From Panagrolaimus kolymaensis (Eukaryota > Nematoda > Chromadorea > Rhabditida > Panagrolaimidae), in assembly GCA_028622995.1 (NCBI GenBank), contig JAJQJQ010000008.1, forward strand, positions 4,340,001-4,404,000: DNA of 64,000 nt, read 5' to 3'. Made by a program: the position numbers and the translations under genes. Within the stretch, counting starts at the first letter, position 1, and every line of letters starts with the position of its first letter. A model generated the notes under the pieces. It did not search any database and was not told the DNA's origin. It saw only the letters and a list, made by a program, of their open reading frames with translations. Positions 51,201 through 60,200 of this stretch are shown here, one piece after another.

Positions 51201-54200
51201 TTACACACAAATATTAAAAAAAGAATTTCTAAACCAACCTAAAACCCACTGAATGATGATTGCTATTTAGTTGTTGTTGGTCATCTTTTTTATTTTTAAT
51301 ATCTGTTAAAATACTTGATGGAATTCTTTCTGATGGACTTGGAGAAAGTATGGATGAATGCTTTCGTTGATTTGCCATCATCGCTGCGGCTGGTGTTAAA
51401 GGATATGACCATACACAAACGGTCGATAAAACTCCATCAGCATCAATTATATCGACCTTTAAAAAAATATTTATTTTTAACATAGTTTTTTACAAAAAAA
51501 AAATTTCAGCCGAGATTTAACAAAAAAATTTGTTAAATATTTTTTGTTTGTTTTAATAGTGGTCGTCAACTTACAGGTTTACCATAAACTGGAGTTAATT
51601 TTCCTTTATCGGAAAATAGCACATTATTAACAATTATGGGTTTTGTTATATCATCGGGATCATCCAAATAAAATGATGTATTATTCTTTTGTCTCAAATC
51701 TTGTAAACTTCCACCAGAAAAAACATCTTTTAATTTTCTACCAATCAAAGAGCGATCTTTGAGGGAAAATAATCGACAAACGCTATCATTTGCAATTAAA
51801 ATCTAAAAAAATAAATCCCGCCATTTTTATTTTTAGAATTTTTTGTTTTTCAAAAATGCAAATGAAAATTAATTGAATTTCTTACTTCGGTACTTTGAGC
51901 ATCCACGGTGATGACAGCTTTTTTACGATTTTCACGAGTTGGAGGCATATTTTGTGTTGGACCAAAATTTGATGGAATTATTGAACCTTTTCGACCCGAA
52001 AATGCATTAAAATTATTCGGTGATGGACCAATCATGGATTGTTTGGGACTTATTGGATTTCCATTATTTAAAAGATACATGGAAGGCGAATTTGAACTAA
52101 TTGAAAGTGAAGCAATTGCCGGATGATTAATGGGTCTCGCAAATATTCCATTCGTGGGTTGTTGAGCTGTGTAAAAAGCTGAATTTGTTGCATGCGGAGT
52201 AAAATTATCCCGGGTTGAAGTGGGTACATATGTTGGAGCACAAACTGATTGCCGTCTTTGATCATAAGGCATTTCTGTGGAATCTGAAAAATAGTTAAAA
52301 TAAAGGTTTGAAGGAAATTGAGAGTAACAAAATCTTAACAATAATTTTGTAATTTTTAATTACTATCAGATAGTAAATAAATTTTAATGATAATTTCATA
52401 ATTTTGGTTACTATTATCAATAGCAAGAAAGGTAAAGATTTATCGCACACTCGCTTTTAGAAAATTTATGTTCAATCAATGTTGATGGAAACTTAATACA
52501 TAAAAAAAACAATAAAAAAACAGCCACGAAATAATAATAATAATAAAAAAGTTTAAAGTCAGGTGGTTCTCCCTTTAAAAATGGTAATGATAATCGGTCC
52601 AAAAATAATCAAGATAAAAAATGGTTCAAAACTCATTGATATTCTTCCAATTTTTTGTGTTATGAAAAAAAGAGAGAAGGTACAATAAAAGTGAAAGTTA
52701 AATTTGCATTTATTTTGTATATTATTTTTTAGAATCAGAGAGGAATTAAGGTTGAACTTATTTATGATAGAAAGTGACAACGTGACGAACACATGATTAT
52801 TTTATGATATTTCACATTTATTTGTCTCGAAATGAAAAGTTTAATTTTTATTTATTTTTCATGGAGAAAACTCCAATAAAAAATTTTCTTCTATTTTAAG
52901 AATCTTGGAAACTTTACTTTTAAAAAAACAGAAATTATTTGAAAGAAAATTTTTGCTGCAAATTTGCACCGTGAATTGCTATACAAATTTTTTTAAAGGT
53001 TTATTTAAATTTTAAAAGCTCAAAAGTTTAAAATTGACGCCATGAAGGAGAAAAAGAAGGAAGACGAAATAAAAAAAATTTATTCAAACACGCAATTTGT
53101 TAAAAATATATAAAAGTAAAATATAAAAATTATTACTTTTTAAAAAAATGGAAAGCTGCTGAGACATTTAAGAAAAAAAAGAGAATCATTAAAAAATTAT
53201 ATTTTTTAAATAACAACAACTTCCTGATAGAAAATAAAATCAGAAAATAAAAAGCGGCGATAACCATAAAAAGAAAAAGTATAGTTAAGGGTTTAAAACG
53301 ATAAAAATGTAATATAAATTTTATACTACTCCCTTTTGGTTTTTATGAATCCGCTTTTGAGGTCTCCGAAAAAAAGAGGTTCAATGGATGAAAAAAAGAA
53401 ACAATTTTTTATGAAACCGAAACAGGTATTTAAAAACAGCTGAAGAAAGCTTCCTAGGAACAGAAAATAATTATTGTATTTGGTTTAGAAACAAAATAAT
53501 TCTCAAGTTTTGGAGCTCTCTTTCTTTCTCTAGAAATTAGCACAATAAAAAAAATTATATTAAAAAGCATATTTTAAAATTTTTTCAAGGTTTTCTTTTT
53601 TAAAATACAAATTTTTTATCTTTAAAACATCAAGAAACAAGAAAGCTGCAAAAATGTCAAATCCACATTTCCTTTTAGATTTGTGGTTAATATGTATGAA
53701 TTTTTGACCTTTTTATAAAATAGAATTGAAAAAAAGCATGAATGAAATGTTAAAGTTTAATAAATCAAAACAAGGCAACAATCAACAGTATAAAATAAAA
53801 AGAGTTTAAGAATAAATAACCGTTCTTTTTCTTTTTGCAAAAAAATATTTTTATTATTTTTTTCAGAAAAAATAAAGAAAAACTGACAAATACAGGAGGA
53901 GACAACATTCGAAGAAAAAATAAATAACATAAAAGAGAGATAATCGAATGATGACATCTTCTTTTTTTTCTAAGAGGGCAACAAATGAACTTTATTCTTC
54001 CATGAATTTCTTCTTTTTTTTATTTGAATTTAATAATAACAAAAATTTTGAGGAGGCAAAAAAATGAAAAGAAGAAGAAAATAACAAATTTTTAAATAAA
54101 CGTCAAAAAATTGAATTTTCTCGTCCGCCAAAAATTGACAGAGGAGTTAAGCCTATTTTTTGATTATTGTTTTCAAAAAACATTCGACGATGCGAATCTG

Positions 54201-57200
54201 AATTTTTGAATTTTTCTGTTTTGACTTTATTTACAAAAAAATATATAAAATAAAATAAATTTTGTTTTTTGTATAAACTCTTTTTCTTTTTTTTTGAAAT
54301 TTTTAGTTAGAAAGAAAACTAGTTTGAATTTTGAAAATAAAATATGTAGAAAAGAAAAAACAAAGTTCACTTTCTCTTTTTTTCGCGTCACTCTCCTTTT
54401 CAAATAAAAAAAAAGTGTGTGTGCCTTCAAAAAATGAAAAGAAGCAGCGAAAGCAACTTCCGAAGTCGGTGTTGGCATTATTTTTATATTTTGCAGAAAT
54501 TTGAAAGACGGCGAGCAAAAAAAGAAAGAAATAAGACAAATTACATTTTTTTCATTTTAAAAAAAAGTTCCACGGCTTCCCCCAGAAAAAAGCTGATTTC
54601 TTTTTAAAACATTGCTTTTTTATTGAAACAACAAACATGGATGGATTTTAGAGAAGAAAAAAAGTGTGTGTTTGAAAGAGAGATACTTGAAACTCACGTT
54701 TGTCTTTTCTTTCATTTTTTCACTCAATATTGTTGAGTTTTTTTTTAAAAAAAAGGAAGAGAAATAAATGGGACACAAATTTTAATGGTTTCTAAGAAAA
54801 ATAAAATGAATATATAAATATAAAAAAATGAGGCGTTGTTCGTTTTAGGAATAAAAGCTGAGATAAAATAATAAAAATATATATGGCGGCCAAATAATTA
54901 TATTATTACTCACAGAGATAAGCCTTTAAATGAGTATATTTAAAAATGGGCAAAAAAATCTAGCTATTTAAAAAAAAAATTTGTCAGCTGGTTGTAAATT
55001 ATAAAAAATGGAACATTGACTATCTATTGTGTTACTACAAAGTCGACAAAAAAGGATGCTAACAAAATTTTTAATTAGTTTAAATTTATGTATTTTAGTT
55101 GGAAAACATTGAATAAAAAATGGGCATAATAAAGTCATTAAATTTAAACAATATGTTATTACTAACGCTTTTTTGATTGACGTACAAAAGTACAAATTAT
55201 TATTTACTCATGGTTGAATAATATCCATTTAAGTATAAAATTTTAGAGAAAAAAGCAGAAAATGAGGTTCAGATAATCTTGAATTATCCCTAAAAAAATT
55301 TCTATGTTCCTCGCCTCTGTGTCAAATCCAAATGCGGAAGCTCCCTGTTAAGCTAACTAAAAAGTGAGAAAAAAACCGTAGTTAATTAAATCAATCCGCG
55401 AAACATAGGCTTGGCGCCAGAGAAGAAATCCTTTTTCGTCTATCATAAATTTTTTAAATAACAAATGAAAGACAGAAAAATTTAATGTTTATCAAACAAA
55501 TTTTAAAATTGGTGGAAACATTTAAAATTTTATAGCTAATCTCTCTTCTTTTTCTTTTTTGTTTGGTTATTTGATAATCTTTTTTTTGAGCGGAAATAAA
55601 AAAAGGTATTTAATAAATTCCAAAAAAGCTATCGAAATCTAAAAAAGTGATAAAAAAAATTTATTTAGCTTGAAATTCTTGCAAATTTTTGTGCAAAGAA
55701 ATCGTCGTTTCTGCTTGAAATAATTCTTTTCCCCTTTTTTAAGTAGTAAAGTAAGTTCTGTGAATGTTACTTTAAAAAGTTTCAAAAGTAAAAACAAGAA
55801 AAAAACAGCTGCAAAAAAAAATTTTTTTTTAGAAAAGTGAATTCATTTATTGTTGGACAACTAAGACACCCAAAATATAAATCTTCTCGTGCAGAGACTT
55901 CTGGACACAAGCATTCTGAATCAAAAATTAAGCTCAATAAATTTTTTTTATTGACGGCTTAAATCTATCTAAAGCACAAAACCTCAAAAAGAAAGCGCAT
56001 TTTTTTGCCTTTATCCTTTAACATTCAAACAATAATAAACCCATATTTAAACAAGGAAAATAATTTAATTCAAAGGAATTATTTTAAACAAAGAAATTAA
56101 TATTTTTCATTCAAAAAATGAGAAAACTCTAAAATTAAACAGCTGTTCAATCAAATACCAGAAAATATCAATTTTTGAATCAAACAAAAGTAATATTTTC
56201 AGAAAAATCTGTTAAATAAACAATCAAGAAACTGAGCTTTTGACATTGAAGGACAAAATTTTTTTATTCCTAAACCATATTTTTTAAGGACTCACAAAAA
56301 AGGCAATTCAACTTGAGTAAAACATTTTTCATAAAAAAATATTTCTTCTTTTTGTTAAAAAAAGCAGTCGAAATAAAAGCGGCGGTTTTGACGTTTTTCC
56401 ATTCTTTTTAAAATTATTCAATTCTTTTTCCGAAGAAACAAACAAACTCTTCCTTTTTTGAAACTTTTTTTATTGTTGTTAAAATGAATGTGCTTCAGAT
56501 GTTTTTATGTTGTCCATCCACGTCGGTCGCCCGAGAGTGCCATTCTTCTTCTTTCTTTTTTTTCAAACCGCTGTATTTTCCTCCACAAAAAAGTGAGGAA
56601 AAAAAGTGAGAGACACTTGTTTGAAAAGAAAATTGTTATAAACCAATTTTTTTGTTTCGCCTGTTTTTGAAACTCAAAATAGAACCGCAAAAGAAAATAA
56701 AATTTGTCGCAACTAAGTAAATATGAAAAATATATATATTTGTCGTTGTAGTTGCGTGGGAACATAAGCGACACAGCAACGACAACTTTCATAGCTCATT
56801 GCCTCAGGGAAGAGAAGTGAATGGTGAATGAGAATATAAAATGAAGAAGAAAAAGAAATGTTTTTTTAGTGTTTCCTTTTTTAGACGAAAGAAAGTTTGG
56901 GAAAGTTTACATAAATATTTTTGGCATTAATAAGTTTTAACATACAAATATTGGTTTTTTTGGCTTTTTAAAATTTAAAATTTTCTCAAGGAGACTAAAA
57001 TAAGTATGGTTTTTGAACTAACAAAAAAACGGAAATTTACTTAGACATTTTTAAATTTTGAGCTTTAAAAAATTAATGAAGCATTAAGCATATTTGGTTC
57101 AATAATCTGATAGACGGAGCGGAAATGTGAGAGAGAGAACCGGAAGAAAAATGGCCAATAAAAGATTAATTCAAAGGGGAGATTAAAATGGAATAAGAAA

Positions 57201-60200
57201 AATTTCAATATTTTTTTGTATTTTTATCCTTCGAAATTGTTATTAGAAAAATCATGTATGTAGTTATAATGACCACATTTCGACCGCTTACAATTTCCAT
57301 TAACTCTAAGTCATTCAAAAAATTAAAATTCAAAAAACTAACACTACGACATATTCCCATGCTTCACTTAATTTGCAAAATTATAATAATAAAAAAACGT
57401 AGAAAAAAAATTGCAAAATAAAAAGAAAGTTCAAAGTTATTCTTTGGCATTTCAATTCAAAAAATTTATTTTCATTCTAAGCTCAAAGGTTGAGAATCTC
57501 AAATGTTCAACGAAAAAATAAATAAAAAAATATGAATGACGTGATACTACATTTTTTTCTTCTTCAAATTAATTATAAATATATTTTTTACTTGCAAAAA
57601 AAATATTATTAAATGCCGCTATTTTTTTCAGTTTTCTAAATATGGCTTCAAATTAGCAGAAGTAAAAAAAACACAAACATACAAAAATATGTTTGTAAAA
57701 AAAATTAATTTTTAAGAAAATTTAATAAGTTTTCTTTTTTGGTAAGCTGAATTTTAAAAGCAGGCGACGAAGGAATACTCAAAAATCAAAATAAAATGAA
57801 AGTCTAAATTCAAAGAACAGTAAAAGAGAAAGTTTCTGAGACTCAATAAAAAATACATCAATTTTTTTAACTGTCAGACAAAAAAAAAACAAATATATAT
57901 AAAAAAAAGTTTTGTCTCAATGCGTGTATTATTTTTTGTTTTAACTTGGGATAATTTTCTTTTACTTTTTTTTTGAAATTGATCGCTTCGATGAATTTTG
58001 AGTGGAAACTATAGTTGGAACACAGAGGGAGGAAGGATTAATCGAAAGCAGGAAAAACCATGCGTGGCGTGTAAAATAGAAACAAAAAAATGGAGGGACA
58101 TCATTATCTTTTTTCTTTTTTCTTTTTTGTCGTTGTTGTTGGAGAAAAACAAGAGAAACGTGGGATGAAAAAAAAGAGAAAAAAGAAAAACAGCTGACAA
58201 GGGAACCACCAGACATGTCACATCGATATTGAAATTCTGTTTCGGTAGAAAATTAATTTAGCACTTTTTAAAACATATGGCAAAATCTTAGCGGTGAATG
58301 GAAGATGAAAAAAAAGTTATGACTCCTTGAATATTCTAATTTTTGGTGCTTTTCCTTATCAGTTGCTAAAGCTACTTCCTATTTGTTGTGAGTATGGTGT
58401 AGGCGAGAAAGGCGGAACTGCCATGCGAGGGAAGTCGCAGGTTCGAATCCGCCTTGTAATTTTTCGTTTTTTTACCCTTATTAATCATGTTTTGCCCTTT
58501 TTTTTATGTTAAATATTAATGAAAGTTATTCTTTTTTAAACATTTTTTTCATGTTTTTTGTCTTATTGCTTTACCTTCAAACGAGTAAGGGGATTTTGAA
58601 AATTAAAGTTGGTTTTTTTATTTTATATAAAAGGGCCAAAAAAAGAAAAACGCTTTAAAATATAAAACTATTAATTAAGATTTTGTAAAATTACTTTTAA
58701 AAAATTAATTAAATACTATAAAAATAAACCACAAAAAGCGGAAAGTTTCGTTTCAAGTAATTTAAAAAAGTAAGATAAATAAAAGTCAGCTAATCAGCGA
58801 TGGCAGCCAACTGACAAATCTGTCGGTTGCAATAGACAAGTTGTATATCGCAACCGACAAGTTGTTGGTCGCGACCAACATACTGTTGGTTGCAATCAAC
58901 ACTTGTTTTTTTGACTTATTTTATTTTTTTTATAGAGGCAGAAAGAATCAGCATAAAAAACTGAATAGAATACCTTCAATTTAAAAAAAAACAGAAAAAA
59001 TTCATATTTTCACATATTCACAGGGGATACCAAGAAAAAGTGGTTTTTTTTTGTCTTTTTTTTAAATTACTTGAAACGAAACTTTCCGCTTTTTGTGGTT
59101 TATTTTTATAGTATTTAATTAATTTTTTAAAAGTAATTTTACAAAATCTTAATTAATAGTTTTATATTTTAAAGCGTTTTTCTTTTTTTGGCCCTTTTAT
59201 ATAAAATAAAAAAACCAACTTTAATTTTCAAAATCCCCTTACTCGTTTGAAGGTAAAGCAATAAGACAAAAAACATGAAAAAAATGTTTAAAAAAGAATA
59301 ACTTTCATTAATATTTAACATAAAAAAAAGGGCAAAACATGATTAATAAGGGTAAAAAAACGAAAAATTACAAGGCGGATTCGAACCTGCGACTTCCCTC
59401 GCATGGCAGTTCCGCCTTTCTCGCCTACACCATACTCACAACAAATAGGAAGTAGCTTTAGCAACTGATAAGGAAAAGCACCAAAAATTAGAATATTCAA
59501 GGAGTCATAACTTTTTTTTCATCTTCCATTCACCGCTAAGATTTTGCCATATGTTTTAAAAAGTGCTAAATTAATTTTCTACCGAAACAGAATTTCAATA
59601 TCGATGTGACATGTCTGGTGGTTCCCTTGTGAGTTTGGATTTCCGGTGAATGAATTAAGTTTAATGTTAAAGAAGCAGCAGGCGAGGAAAAAAATGAGAT
59701 AGAGATTGCTAGTTGGAAAATTAAGTTTAAAAAAATCTACTTGAAACAAAGAAAAACATAAACAAATTTAAAATTTTCTGCAATAAGTCATTCATGGAAT
59801 TTGAAGAAATAAAACAACATAAATAAATCTGATTTTGAAAAATGTTTTGTACATAGAAATAAAGTTTTACTATAAAAATTAAGGATATAACCGCAAGTTT
59901 TTCATTGTAAAACTCGGCATCATTTGAGAGTAAGCTTTAGACTTTGGCGGCGGAGTGTGCATAATTTTTAGTTTTGAAAGTAATATTTTAGAGGAATATT
60001 TTTGATTTGCGATTTTAATCAATCAAATTCCTTTTAACTAAAATTTATGACCAACAGCTACCAATAGACGTAAACACAGATCACCTAGACTACGTCAACT
60101 TTCCTCTAATCATAAGACACCGCAGTAAAAAGCAAAATAATATTACACTGATGATCTGAACGATTTTTGCCTCCCAACAAAAAAAAGTAAAATGATAAAA

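Larger units (their letters stand above)
20457..51238 (-). other. PASK: PASK giant intron, 30.8 kb
   Basis: Bounded by donor GTTGGT at 51238 and acceptor TTTTTCAG at 20457. Most of it is A/T homopolymer-rich sequence with no supportable gene. It contains the Ty3/gypsy element, the hAT MITE, most of the 47-bp inverted-repeat elements and a possible prenyltransferase relic. A few CpG-richer patches (about 24130-24260, 36240-36295, 37315-37375, 47085-47180) could be internal promoters or enhancers; I see no defined sites in them. Confidence 0.75.
58197..59630. repeat. Long inverted repeat, two 573-bp arms and a 288-bp loop
   Basis: Left arm 58197-58769 and right arm 59058-59630 are reverse complements of equal length: every landmark I compared has coordinates summing to 117827. 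That includes both outer ends (ACAAGGG / CCCTTGT), the B box and the AAGTAATTTA inner boundary. A 61-codon frame in each arm (58327-58512 plus, 59315-59500 minus) has the same translation. No target duplication is visible at the outer ends. It lies in the second giant intron of PASK. Confidence 0.93.

Noticed and set aside
17407..52415. Interpreting the regularly recurring short repeats as a CRISPR array
   Set aside because: Copies are scattered over kilobases in introns of an animal gene, spacing is irregular and no cas genes exist.
58327..59500. Pair of identical 61-codon frames in the inverted repeat
   Set aside because: They run through the tRNA-like unit and T runs, so their identity reflects the inverted repeat itself rather than a duplicated gene.
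58197..59630. Reading the inverted repeat as a sequencing palindrome artefact
   Set aside because: Missed-adapter palindromes normally have little or no loop; here a structured 288-bp unique loop separates the arms. An assembly error is still not excluded.
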